The notes under the pieces were generated by a model. That model worked only from the letters and a program-made list of their open reading frames with translations. It was not told the origin of the DNA and did not search any database. From Maricaulis sp. (GTDB taxonomy: Bacteria; Pseudomonadota; Alphaproteobacteria; Caulobacterales; Maricaulaceae): 64,000 nucleotides of DNA. Both the position numbers and the translations under genes were made by a program. Below, in pieces: positions 9,296 to 18,524 of this stretch (within the stretch, counting starts at the first letter, position 1; every line of letters begins with the position of its first letter). The stretch covers positions 1-64,000 of the forward strand of contig NZ_JAEPNI010000005.1 in NCBI RefSeq assembly GCF_017643475.1, in the 5' to 3' direction.

Positions 9296-10988
9296 ATTTT
9301 TCCCGGTAACGACGAACAACACGCAGGGCGATGATGTTCATGATCAGTGTGAGGATGAAGAGCACCAGTCCCAGGGCAAAGGCCGAGAGCGTCTTGACGC
9401 TGTCGAATTCCTGGTCGCCGGTCAGCAACATGACGATCTGCACGGTGATGGTCGTGACTGCTTCGAGCGGGTTCGCCGTGAGGTTTGCACCCTGGCCCGC
9501 CGCCATGACCACGATCATGGTCTCGCCGATCGCCCGGCTGATCGCCAGCAGGACAGCACCGACAATCCCGGGAAGGGCCGCCGGCAGAACAACCTGGCGG
9601 ATCGTTTCAGACTTGGTCGCGCCCATTGCATAGGAGCCATCGCGCAGCGTCTGGGGAACCGAGTTGATGACGTCGTCGGACAGCGAGGAGATGAAGGGAA
9701 TGATCATCACACCCATGACCAGACCGGCCGACAGGGCGCTCTGGGTCACCACGTCTTCAAATCCCAGCGCACCGAAAATGCCGCGGATGAACGGACCAAC
9801 CGTCAGCAGGGCGAAGAAGCCGTAGACCACGGTCGGGATGCCGGCGAGGATCTCCAGCAACGGCTTGGCGATCTGGCGGAAACGCGTGCCGGCATATTCC
9901 GACAGATAAATTGCAGAGAAAAGGCCGATCGGCACAGCAACGACCATCGCGATCAGAGTGATCATGGCCGTACCGGCAAACAGCGGCACCGCACCGAACG
10001 CGCCGGACTGACCGACCTGATCCGCACGAATGGCGATCTGCGGGCTCCACTGCAGGCCGAACAGGAATTCCTGTAGCGGAACTTCACGGAAAAAGCGCAG
10101 GCTTTCGAACAACAGGGAGGCCACGATGCCAACCGTTGTCAGGATGGCAATCAGCGACGACAGGAAGAGGACGACCAGGACCAGGCGCTCTACATTGTTG
10201 CGAGCGCGGAAGCTGGGCGCGATCTGGAAACGGGAAAGACCGAAACCTGCAATGGCCATGAGAATGACCAACCCCGCCACCGAACGACGGATAAGGGCCT
10301 CGGTTTCAACGAGCGACGCCGCGGCTGCATCCAGGGCCGGCGAGGTGCGGCTGGCAATACGCCCGTCTGCAATGCGTCGCGCATCGGCCATGAAGAGTTG
10401 TTTGGCTGCATTGCCACCCAGTTCAAGCTGGAAGCCGGCCCTGATGCGATAGCCGCCCGCATCTTCGGCGATACTATCGAGAATGCCCTGGGAGATTTCT
10501 TCCTGGCGTCGGACAGCCTGGGCATCCGTATCCGTTGCCAGATTGAGGACTTCGAGCTGTTCCGCGCGTCGCGCCTCGATCATGGCCGGGTCACGATCCT
10601 CGCCGCGTGTGCTGCGCAGACGGGAAATCTCTTCGTTCAGCTCGACCACACGGCCACGCTGCTGGGCCGCGGCGGCTGTCAGCGCTTGGTAGTCAGCATC
10701 ATTGGTCAGGGTCTCGAGATAGGTCGAGGTCAGCGGCGCTGCTTCCCGGGTCAGTTCGGACACGACCATGCGATCCGCGACCTGGCCACCGATCAGCGCA
10801 TAGGCCATCAGCACCAACAGCGCGGGAAGGCCTGTCCACAGGGCGACATAATATCCGTAATAGTTTGGCAGGGAGTGCAACTCGCGTCGTGCATCACCCA
10901 CCAGGCGGATCGCTCGAGTGCGTCCTGCGTAGAAGCCTCCGGCGACGACCACCAAGAGGCTAAAAGCGATAATCGTATCGATCGACAT
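9288..10988 (-). CDS. pstC: phosphate ABC transporter permease PstC (long form)
   Basis: This is the second permease subunit of the phosphate importer. An N-terminal helix, a stretch of about 170 residues rich in charged helices (rich in RRAEQLEVLN-like patterns) and a second helix precede the classical PstC permease core. The core has GLFSAIYLSEYAG, LEILAGIPTVVYGFFAL and the EAA loop ALSDDVINSVP..GSYAMGATKSETI..VVLPAALPGI. The open frame runs upstream to 11099, but the ATG at 10988 (MSIDTIIAFSLLVVVAGG) places a membrane helix right at the N terminus. It is coupled to pstA by an 8-bp overlap. Confidence 0.92.
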   Translation of the reverse strand: MSIDTIIAFSLLVVVAGGFYAGRTRAIRLVGDARRELHSLPNYYGYYVALWTGLPALLVLMAYALIGGQVADRMVVSELTREAAPLTSTYLETLTNDADYQALTAAAAQQRGRVVELNEEISRLRSTRGEDRDPAMIEARRAEQLEVLNLATDTDAQAVRRQEEISQGILDSIAEDAGGYRIRAGFQLELGGNAAKQLFMADARRIADGRIASRTSPALDAAAASLVETEALIRRSVAGLVILMAIAGFGLSRFQIAPSFRARNNVERLVLVVLFLSSLIAILTTVGIVASLLFESLRFFREVPLQEFLFGLQWSPQIAIRADQVGQSGAFGAVPLFAGTAMITLIAMVVAVPIGLFSAIYLSEYAGTRFRQIAKPLLEILAGIPTVVYGFFALLTVGPFIRGIFGALGFEDVVTQSALSAGLVMGVMIIPFISSLSDDVINSVPQTLRDGSYAMGATKSETIRQVVLPAALPGIVGAVLLAISRAIGETMIVVMAAGQGANLTANPLEAVTTITVQIVMLLTGDQEFDSVKTLSAFALGLVLFILTLIMNIIALRVVRRYREKYD

Positions 10989-11098
10989 CAGTGCCCATTC
11001 CAGCGCCAGAAAAGCGCCTCGCCACAATACCCGCACGCCGCATACGAGCGCAGGCATGTCTCCGTCAACTAATTGTTGATGGCGACATGCCTGACTCA

Positions 11099-11135
11099 AG
11101 CTGTTCCCTGCTACGGCGTGGCCTCACAGGGAGCT
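11099..11135 (-). other. stem-loop between pstS and pstC
   Basis: In the pstS-pstC intergenic region AGCTgttCCCTG (11099-11110) can pair with CAGGGAGCT (11127-11135) with a 3-nt bulge. No T run follows on the minus strand, so it is more likely an mRNA-stabilising or processing hairpin that lets pstS accumulate above the permease genes than a full terminator. That role is inferred from position only. Confidence 0.4.
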
Positions 11136-11146
11136 GAATTTGGTGC

Positions 11147-12208
11147 CTATTCAGGCACTTCCGTCATAGCGGTCAGAGCGCGAGCGCTGGCAGCCATTTC
11201 AGCACGTTCATCATCACCCAGCGGGATCAGGCCACGATCGGTCAGGTAACCAAACTCGCCCCAGGCATCCTCGGAGGTGAATTCACGAACATAACCGGCC
11301 AGACCCGGGACCAGATCCGCATGGCGATTCTTCACATAGAAGAACAGCGAACGGGATACCGGGTAGGAGCCGTCTGCGATGGCTTCGAATTCCGGTCCGA
11401 CACCGTCAATGATCGCACCAGCGAGGCGGTCGGAGTTCTGGTCCAGGAAAGAGAAACCGAAGACGCCGAACGCGGTCGGGGTGTTGACCAAGGTCTGAAC
11501 GATCGCATTGTCGTTCTCGCCGGCATCAACCCAGACACCGTCTTCGCGGATACGGCTGGCGATCTGCTCGAAACGGTCGCTGTCTGCATCGTCCAGCGCT
11601 TCCATGCACGCAATACCGGCAGCGCCACCCTGCATGGCCAGCTCGACGAAAGCGTCTCGCGTGCCGGAGGTCGGCGGCGGGCCAAACACCTCAATGCGCT
11701 GCTGCGGCAGGGAGGCGTCGATCTCGGACCAGTACTGGTACGGGTTTTCCTGGAAGGAAGAGCAGGTGTCGTCGGCGGGAACTTCAGCCGCCAGCGCCAG
11801 CCACAGCTGCGTCAGGGTCAGTTCCATCGGGCCTTCACCATTGTCGGCGGCGCCCAGGACGATGCCGTCGAAACCAATGCGGACCTCGGTGATGTCGCGC
11901 ACGCCATTGTTCTGGCAGTTCTCGAATTCGGATGCCTTCATTCGGCGGGACGCATTGGTGATATCCGGATACTCGACACCGACGCCGGAGCAGAACAGGC
12001 GCAGTCCACCACCGGAACCGGTGGATTCGACAACCGGGGTCGCATTGCCCGTCTTGGCGCCGAAGGACTCAGCTACTGCGGTAGAGAACGGAAAGACCGT
12101 GGACGAACCGACGATGCGGATCTGGTCGCGGCTCTGCGCATCGGCAGCACCGGCAACAGCCAGCGCAGCCGTCATGGCGCAGGTGATAGATTTCAGCGTG
12201 CTCTTCAT
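11147..12208 (-). CDS. pstS: periplasmic phosphate-binding protein PstS
   Basis: This is the substrate-binding component of the phosphate importer. It is 353 residues long, with a Sec signal peptide (cleavage near AGAADAQ, residue 25) and the phosphate-binding opening motif VGSSTVFPFSTAVAESF. Later motifs typical of PstS include VVESTGSGGG, FGPPPTSGTRDAF and SLFFYVKNRH. It is the first gene of the pst operon. A three-unit Pho box lies about 200 bp upstream, so it should be induced by phosphate starvation through PhoB. The adjacent chemoreceptor/porin unit suggests that the periplasmic protein may also serve phosphate sensing. Confidence 0.95.
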   Translation of the reverse strand: MKSTLKSITCAMTAALAVAGAADAQSRDQIRIVGSSTVFPFSTAVAESFGAKTGNATPVVESTGSGGGLRLFCSGVGVEYPDITNASRRMKASEFENCQNNGVRDITEVRIGFDGIVLGAADNGEGPMELTLTQLWLALAAEVPADDTCSSFQENPYQYWSEIDASLPQQRIEVFGPPPTSGTRDAFVELAMQGGAAGIACMEALDDADSDRFEQIASRIREDGVWVDAGENDNAIVQTLVNTPTAFGVFGFSFLDQNSDRLAGAIIDGVGPEFEAIADGSYPVSRSLFFYVKNRHADLVPGLAGYVREFTSEDAWGEFGYLTDRGLIPLGDDERAEMAASARALTAMTEVPE

Positions 12209-12406
12209 TACGAAGCTCCTAAAAGAGGCGTGTTTCCTAAACGCTCTGTCAGCACCAGCCCGAACCGGCTCACCCGCTCCGCGATGTGGCTGATGAGAAC
12301 ATCAGAACACCCCGGAAGCGGATCTGTGATCGGCTTTCACTCGGACCGGCCAAATCCCCATTTCGAATAAATCCGAAAAAACTCACAGCTCGGATACCGA
12401 GTCTGT

Positions 12407-12435
12407 GTGACAGTTTGACGACAATCGGATGACAA
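12407..12435 (-). promoter_or_regulatory. three-heptamer Pho box upstream of pstS
   Basis: Read on the minus strand, TTGTCAT (12435-12429), TTGTCGT (12424-12418) and CTGTCAC (12413-12407) occur with exact 11-bp periodicity and 4-bp spacers. This is the geometry of PhoB-binding direct repeats (consensus CTGTCAT-N4-CTGTCAT). The orientation faces pstS, about 200 bp downstream. The rest of the pstS upstream region (12209-12406) shows no other element I can support. Confidence 0.8.
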
Positions 12436-12516
12436 GTTTGTCTCCACCAATTTTCGTTAACTATAACAGGAAGATAAATTCGAATTGCGGAAACCTGTTT
12501 TCACCACCTCAACGCA

Positions 12517-12545
12517 CAACGCCGCCCCGGTTCGGAGCGGCGTTG
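12517..12545 (-). terminator. stem-loop after the porin gene
   Basis: CAACGCCGC (12517-12525) pairs perfectly with GCGGCGTTG (12537-12545), just past the stop of the minus-strand porin at 12571. The T run is poor, so it is a weak terminator or 3'-end protecting hairpin. Confidence 0.5.
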
Positions 12546-12570
12546 CTGACGATTCTGGTCTTTGTGAAAA

Positions 12571-13764
12571 TCAGAAGTCGATCTGGAAACGGAACTGGGC
12601 TGCATCGCCCTCTTCCACATAACCCGGACCATCATGCTCACCATCAACAAGGTTGAACATGACACGGAAATTGCTGTGAACGTACCAGTTCACGCCCAGC
12701 GTCGTGGTCTGCAGGGTACCGAGACCGGCATCCCCCATATCCGCGTAGTCAAAACGTGCAGCGATCTCGAACGCACCATAGCCTCCGGCTGTCACAGGAG
12801 CATCCGGGCTGGTCCGGTTAAACGTGCCGGAGGACTGCTTGTAACGTCGCGTTTCACCCGTGATGAAATGACCGATGGAGACAAAGCCGCTGACAAATGC
12901 CGGGTCGCCGGCAGGCCCGTCGAGCGATACCCGAGCCAGCTCACCGTGAAGATGCGTCGCGCCCCGGACCATCGCTGCTTCGAAGCCGAGGAAGGTCGAG
13001 CTGTCGGCTTCGCCCAGCGGCCGACCAGTGCGGTAGTCAGCGGCGGCGAAACGGTTGGACAGGTGCGCGTTCGGGCGGACACGTAGGCGCGTGCCGGCAT
13101 CGCCGTGGTCCGTCCGGCGAATGGATGCGCCGAGGTGGTAGAGCGGGCCGCCTTCTTCCTGGTTGGACCAGGTGAATCGCGCTGCAACAGCACTGGAATC
13201 ATTGGCTTCGCGGAAGGCAAAATTGTCATCCAGCGGGGCGCCAAAAATACCGGCGCTCGCCGTGATGCTGTCATTGTTCCAGTAGTAGGCAACGCCGATG
13301 CGGCGGTCGAGACCGAACAGGTCCGTCGCCATGCCGCGCTCCATGAAACTGACATAACGCGAAGAGGTCAGTTCCTCCATCGAGTTCATGGTCTTGAACT
13401 GCCCAACACGCAGCGACCCCTCGCCGACGGAGAAAGTCAGGTGTACGTCCTTGGCATCAACATCATCACCGGAGAAATCGAACTCGGCGACAAGCTTCGT
13501 GCCGTTAAAGCTCGTTTCGATGCCAAGGCGGGCCGTGCGCCATTCTTCGGAGTCACCAGGCTCGGTGCTCAGCGGGCTGTTCCAGTCGATGCTAGCGATA
13601 TCGAAATAGGCACGACCGCGGAATTTGAAGTAGTTGCCAGATTCCTCAGCATCCCAGCGTGGGCCAGGAGACATGTTGAAGTTCCAGTCGTCGGCAAAGG
13701 CCGAGGCCGGCACCGTGAGAGCGAGGGCTGCTGCACCAAGCAGCTTCAGGGTTTGAGTACGCAT
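12571..13764 (-). CDS. OprO/OprP-type phosphate-selective porin
   Basis: This is a 397-residue outer-membrane beta-barrel with a signal peptide (MRTQTLKLLGAAALALTVPASAFA). The barrel has alternating amphipathic strands and ends in a C-terminal aromatic residue (RFQIDF), the sorting signal of outer-membrane porins. The overall pattern (KFRGRAYFDIASIDW near the N terminus, GQFKTMNSMEELTSSRYVSFMERG in the middle) fits the phosphate-selective porin O/P family, which forms anion channels for phosphate or pyrophosphate. It starts only 33 bp after the stop of the chemoreceptor gene, so the two are probably cotranscribed from the Pho-box promoter at 15847. Substrate selectivity is inferred from family and context. 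Confidence 0.85.
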   Translation of the reverse strand: MRTQTLKLLGAAALALTVPASAFADDWNFNMSPGPRWDAEESGNYFKFRGRAYFDIASIDWNSPLSTEPGDSEEWRTARLGIETSFNGTKLVAEFDFSGDDVDAKDVHLTFSVGEGSLRVGQFKTMNSMEELTSSRYVSFMERGMATDLFGLDRRIGVAYYWNNDSITASAGIFGAPLDDNFAFREANDSSAVAARFTWSNQEEGGPLYHLGASIRRTDHGDAGTRLRVRPNAHLSNRFAAADYRTGRPLGEADSSTFLGFEAAMVRGATHLHGELARVSLDGPAGDPAFVSGFVSIGHFITGETRRYKQSSGTFNRTSPDAPVTAGGYGAFEIAARFDYADMGDAGLGTLQTTTLGVNWYVHSNFRVMFNLVDGEHDGPGYVEEGDAAQFRFQIDF

Positions 13765-13797
13765 TCTATTTCGTCCCGTTTGAATAGAGTGTGTGGA

Positions 13798-15762
13798 TCA
13801 GGCTGCCCGTATCTGGTCGATGAATGTGGCCAGATCGGATTTGAGTTTTTCAGCGCCGTCGGAAACGCTCCGTGCGGCATTGAGAACTTCGTCAGAGGCC
13901 CGGTCGGTATCGCGAACGATTGCTGACAGGGCGGTGATGCTCTCGGTCACCTCGGCCGTTCCTTCGGCGGCCTGGGCAACGCTGTGAGCGATTTCATTAG
14001 CAGCCGCATCCTGCTGCTCGACCGCGCTGGAGATGGCGGTGGCGCCGGCGGCGACATTGTCGATGGTTCCGGCCATCGCCTCGATCGCGGCAATGGCCTG
14101 TTTGCCACTGGCCTGGATCGCATCGATCTGATCGGCGATCTCCAGCGTTGCATTACCGGTCTGGTCAGCCAGCGCCTTCACCTCGGAGGCAACAACGGCA
14201 AAGCCCTTGCCTGCATCGCCCGCTCGCGAGGCCTCGATGGTCGCATTGAGAGCCAGAAGATTGGTCTGCTCTGCAATGGACTGGATGAGGGAGACGACTT
14301 CGGAAATTTGTGACACCGCCTCAGCCAGGTCGGATACCGTCTGGCGAGTGGTATTGGCTTCCTCGACCGCGCTCTGGGTATCGGTGGAGGCATCGCTCAC
14401 CTGCCGGTGGATCTCGCGAATGGAACTGGTCAGCTCCTCTGCTGCAGAGGCAACAGTTTGCGTATTGCCCGATGTCCGCTCGGCGGCAGACGCCACGGTC
14501 CCGGCACGTTTGTCAGCGCCCTGGGCAGATCCGTGCAACTCGCCAGCAGAAGCGATCATCTGGCTGGCCGCAGCAGCGAGTTCGTTGACGATCTGACCTA
14601 TACGGTTGTCGAATTCATCGGCAAGATCATTACGGGCCTTCGCGGCAGTCTCGGCCTCACGGGCCTCGGTCTCTGCACGCTGCGCACGCATCGTCTCCAT
14701 CTCGTGATACCCGTCCTGGAAAATCCGGAGCGTGCGAGCCATTTCGCCAATCTCGCCGCCGTCCTTGCTGTGTGGCACGTCCGCATCCACTTCGCCGCGC
14801 GCCAGTCCGCTCATCACATCAGTGATGGCTCGGATCGGATGGGCGATGGAGCGGGCAACGATCCAGGTCACACCGAAGGTGAGCAGAACCACCACCGCCA
14901 TGACCGCCAGGCTGACAATCAGGATCTGAGACCGGGATGCCGCCAGCTCGACCAGAGCGGCTTCGCTACCGGCTTGAGCGTGCTCGAGAATGACATCAAA
15001 GTCGGTGCTCATCTCGGCGAAAATCGCAGAGAGCGTGGACACGTCTTCATCGAACTGCAGACGCGTTTGCGCCCAGGTTCGGAAATCGCGGCCATAGTTC
15101 TGCATCAGCTGGGAGATTTCAGCCTGGTCAGCTGCGCTGTAGCTACGGGTCGCCATCAGTTCGGCGAACTCGACCTGGCGCGTTGCCAACCGGTCGATAT
15201 AGCGAGACTCAACACGCAGCATGAAGTCCTTCTCGTGCCGGCGCATCATCAACATCAGCACGGTCAGTTCCGCGTCGCCAAACTCGTTGAGGCGGGTCTC
15301 GACTGCATGCACAGCGGAGCGTAACCGACCTTCCAGGCCCTCGCTGGGCGTCAGCCCCAGCTCAACGGCCTGGGCAACGACGCTTTCAAACGCGGTCCGG
15401 TGACGTGGCAACGCTGTTGCCAGACGCGCCGCCGCGGCGGCGGTTTCGGTGTCCAGATCATGCGACTGAATCTCGCTGATGACCCGCGCAACCGTGTCCG
15501 CGTCGGTCAGGTAGCGATCGAGGTACTGGACATCCCGGCGCAGGAGGAAGTCCTTTTCCCGGCGGCGCATCTGCAGCGCACCGATTTCCATCTCGAGCGC
15601 CAGGCGCTCGATCTCGGCAAACTCGAGCCCGCGCTCGATCGCCGCATCGGTCTGGGCGCGACTGATGAAGAAGATCGAGAGAAGCGCGATAACTGCGAAC
15701 GCGGAAAAGCCAGCGAGAATGCCGACCCGCGCGTGGATGGAAAGTCGATTAATAGCTGCCAT
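13798..15762 (-). CDS. methyl-accepting chemotaxis protein with HBM-type sensor, probable phosphate-starvation chemoreceptor
   Basis: This is a 654-residue transmembrane chemoreceptor. TM1 lies at about residues 13-34, a helical periplasmic domain at about 35-280, TM2 at about 280-303, then a HAMP domain ([22 protein letters not shown]) and the MCP signalling hairpin with the tip motif around [20 protein letters not shown]. The sensor contains two copies of one motif, [19 protein letters not shown] (65-83) and [20 protein letters not shown] (172-191). This is the hallmark of the helical bimodular (HBM) fold. The family includes McpS and, as I recall, the P. aeruginosa phosphate receptor CtpL. 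A Pho box lies 85 bp upstream and a phosphate porin follows within 33 bp, so I infer chemotaxis toward phosphate, perhaps via PstS. Confidence 0.9.
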   Translation of the reverse strand: MAAINRLSIHARVGILAGFSAFAVIALLSIFFISRAQTDAAIERGLEFAEIERLALEMEIGALQMRRREKDFLLRRDVQYLDRYLTDADTVARVISEIQSHDLDTETAAAAARLATALPRHRTAFESVVAQAVELGLTPSEGLEGRLRSAVHAVETRLNEFGDAELTVLMLMMRRHEKDFMLRVESRYIDRLATRQVEFAELMATRSYSAADQAEISQLMQNYGRDFRTWAQTRLQFDEDVSTLSAIFAEMSTDFDVILEHAQAGSEAALVELAASRSQILIVSLAVMAVVVLLTFGVTWIVARSIAHPIRAITDVMSGLARGEVDADVPHSKDGGEIGEMARTLRIFQDGYHEMETMRAQRAETEAREAETAAKARNDLADEFDNRIGQIVNELAAAASQMIASAGELHGSAQGADKRAGTVASAAERTSGNTQTVASAAEELTSSIREIHRQVSDASTDTQSAVEEANTTRQTVSDLAEAVSQISEVVSLIQSIAEQTNLLALNATIEASRAGDAGKGFAVVASEVKALADQTGNATLEIADQIDAIQASGKQAIAAIEAMAGTIDNVAAGATAISSAVEQQDAAANEIAHSVAQAAEGTAEVTESITALSAIVRDTDRASDEVLNAARSVSDGAEKLKSDLATFIDQIRAA

Positions 15763-15846
15763 GGAATACGGCCCTGTTCCTGAAACAACGATTGCACGAG
15801 ATTTCGCGCATATTCGGATTTCGGTTCTGCCGTATCGCTCGTTTAC

Positions 15847-15864
15847 GTGACAGTTTTATAAAAC
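15847..15864 (-). promoter_or_regulatory. Pho box upstream of the chemoreceptor-porin unit
   Basis: The minus strand reads GTTTTATAAAACTGTCAC, which matches the E. coli Pho-box consensus CTGTCATAAAACTGTCAT at 14 of 18 positions, including the complete AAAA spacer and second heptamer core. It lies 85 bp upstream of the chemoreceptor ATG and in the right orientation. The remaining part of 15763-16117 is AT-rich and shows no gene. Confidence 0.65.
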
Positions 15865-16117
15865 ATTTGGGAATTCACGAATTTTTCACCATAAAATGCC
15901 TTGAATTTCCTTCGGTAGCGAAACAGTCAACCGCCCCCCTTTCAGACACGCGTGCAAGTCGCAGAAATCACTTGATTTCAATTATTTCGGGTATTCTCGT
16001 AGGGTTGATTGAATCGAACTAACGAGCCGTATTTCCCACTCGGGGGCCCCGCATAATTTTTTTCAATCGACGTTTTCGAAGCCTGTTTCGACCTGGTTTG
16101 CGGGAGAGAATCAGCGT

Positions 16118-16564
16118 TCAGGCAGCGCGTCTCGGCTTCATCGCTCCCGCGATTTCACCCTTGAGGGCGACAAAGTCGACAGGCTTGGTCAGGCACGCAG
16201 TGGCACCGGCCTGGCGCAAAGTCTCGCTGGTTCCGGTGTCTGCATCCGCTGTGACCATGATGACCGGCACATCGCGATAAGCTTCCTCGGTAGCGCGGAT
16301 TTCGCGCAAGGCATCATCACCGGACATGACCGGCATTTGCAGGTCCATCAGAACAACATCAATGGCCGCGTCTTCATCGAGACGGTTGAGTGCCTCCTGG
16401 CCGTTTTCCGCCTCGATCACAATATGACCAGAAGCCTTGAGGAATTGCGCCAGCAGGAAGCGGTTGGAGGCAATATCCTCAACGATGAGCACATTGAAAC
16501 CGCCGCTCTTGTCCGCCCCCGCTGGTGTGGCATCTGGCGTGGGGAGCGCCTCCGGCTTACTCAC
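16118..16564 (-). CDS. single-domain response regulator (CheY-like receiver)
   Basis: This 148-residue protein has only a receiver domain after a Pro/Ala-rich leader of about 22 residues. Its features are LIVEDIASNRF (acidic site), VVLMDLQMPVMSGDDA (phosphoacceptor Asp), IMVTADAD and the lysine in CLTKPVD. It starts with GTG at 16564, 3 bp after the stop of the upstream kinase gene, so it was translationally coupled to it. In related proteins this is the C-terminal receiver of a hybrid kinase; here it is a separate polypeptide. There is no output domain, so it acts through protein contacts or a phosphorelay. If the kinase is dead it may be orphaned. Confidence 0.85.
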   Translation of the reverse strand: MSKPEALPTPDATPAGADKSGGFNVLIVEDIASNRFLLAQFLKASGHIVIEAENGQEALNRLDEDAAIDVVLMDLQMPVMSGDDALREIRATEEAYRDVPVIMVTADADTGTSETLRQAGATACLTKPVDFVALKGEIAGAMKPRRAA

Positions 16565-16567
16565 CTG

Positions 16568-18326
16568 CTACCGCGGAAGAAGCACAGTGAAACAGCTTCC
16601 AACACCAGGCTTGCTGCGCGCCGAGATATCGCCGCCCATAAGGCGCGCAAACTGGCGGGAAATCGCCAGACCCAGTCCAGAACCACCAAACTCCCGCGTG
16701 TCGGATTCGTCGATCTGGCTAAAGCGGTCGAAAACGCGAACAAGGTTTGCCTTGGCGATACCCGGACCGGTGTCTTCGACCCGGGTCCACACCTGCCCGC
16801 TCTTGCCAGCCCGGTACACATGGATTGCGACATGACCGGTATCCGTGAATTTGACGGCGTTGCCGGCAAGGTTCGTAACGATCTGGCAGACTCGCGTTTC
16901 ATCGCCCCGGAAAGAACAATCTAGCTCGGGAGAAATCTCCACTCGCATATCCAGCCCCTTGCCGGTCGCCATCGCGCCAACAGCGTCAGCCGAGCGCTGG
17001 ATCACGTCGGTGAGACGGAATTCATCGGATGCAAGCCGGATCTGTCCCGACTCGATCTTGGACAGATCCAGCACATCTCGGATCAGGTCGAACAGCATGG
17101 CTCCGGATGAACGAATAATGCGCAAATATTCTGCCTGGTCCTCGGATAACTCCGTCTTGTCCAGCATCTGTGAAGCGGCCAGCACGCCATTCAGCGGCGT
17201 TCGGATTTCATGGCTCATATTGGCCAGGAACTGGGATTTGGCGCGGTCGGCGGCTTCCAGTTCCTGAACCTGATTCAAGCTGTCGCGGAAGCTGAGCAGA
17301 GCGCGATTGATATCCCCGATTTCGTCGCGGCGCTTCGTTTCAGGGATGGGCGTTGCCAGCTGGCCAGCTTCCAGGGCCTGAATGGCTTCAATGGAGCGAT
17401 GGATCGGCTGGCGCACCAGCAGGTGGGACACCGCCAGAAGCGCAAGGATCACGCAGACCACCAGGCCGACACCCGTATAAAGCACCAGCTGCCGGATCTG
17501 GATGGCATCCGCCATCACCGTGGCCTCCGGGACCGAGATGACGACCATCCAAGGCTGGTCGAACTGGCGAAGATGGATCGGCGACAACAGGTGCAGCAGC
17601 CCGTTCTCCCCCCGCACAATCGTCACATCCTGGGGAATTCCCGGTCCAGTAGCGGACGCCGGCCAGAAATCAGCGGCTGGCGCAACGGGCTCACCCAACT
17701 GGCTCTCATCACTGGTCGCGGCCCACATCAGGTCATGCGAGACCAGGCACACCATGCCGTCGCCGTACGGCTTGATACCGGCAAAATGCTCGGACAGCGC
17801 TGACAGATCAAAATCAACGCCCACAACGCCGATTGTTTCCCCATCGCGCGAGACCGGAAAAGCCGCCGAGAGAAGCAGCACCCACTGGCCTTCAATCAAA
17901 TAGGGGGCCCGGGTTCATCACATAGGGCTGCCCAGACGTCAGCGGCACACGATAATAGTCCGACTGTGCCCCTTCGGCGTCAGCGAAGGTCAGGTGATGA
18001 CACTGGGCACCATTGCCGAAATTGTACACATAAGGCCGGAAATGCCCGGTATCCGGATGGGCCAACCAACCATCGCGCTCCACATTGGCGTCGTTTCCGT
18101 CGAGCGCATTCGCCTCGACAACAAACCAGGCGCCCGCGAATATCGGCTCTCCATCGACAAATTGATAGAGCACCTCGGCCGCAGCCGTCTCGGTGAGTTC
18201 CCGGGTTGTCAGGCGGGCCACGGTCGCGTCGACGAAATGGGAAATAATCAAAATGGACGCTATCACCAACACCGATGCCAGCACACTGGCAGCAAACGCC
18301 ATCCGTCCCCCCAGAGACGTCGGCAT
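16568..18326 (-). pseudogene. dCache sensor histidine kinase disrupted by a one-base frameshift
   Basis: Two overlapping frames encode consecutive parts of one kinase. The 5' frame (18326 to 17892) gives an N-terminal helix and the first half of a periplasmic Cache-type domain ending ...PYVMNPGPLFD. The 3' frame (about 17900 to 16568) continues with YLIEGQWVLLLSAAFPV, the rest of the Cache domain, a membrane helix, HAMP, the phosphoacceptor motif (FLANMSHEIRTPLNG), N box (TNLAGNAVKF) and the G1/G2 ATPase motifs. The frames join at a run of five Cs (minus strand, 17903-17907). Removing one C restores NPGPYLIEGQW and an intact kinase of about 585 residues. The cause could be a true mutation, a phase-variable tract or a sequencing error. 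The downstream receiver gene was probably its partner. Confidence 0.8.
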
Positions 18327-18524
18327 CAGCGCACGAAGCGCCGCCCCCCGCCCTCCCCGACCGGTTCCGGTTTCATCAATTTAAGACGACGTCTGCAAAG
18401 GCGAACATCCGAACAACAACATCGATGGTGATGACTGGCATCACTCAAACAATACCTGATTGTGGATAAGAGTTCGTTAGTGCAACCAAAGGATAAGACC
18501 GCACATCACCGGCGTAAACGCGGA

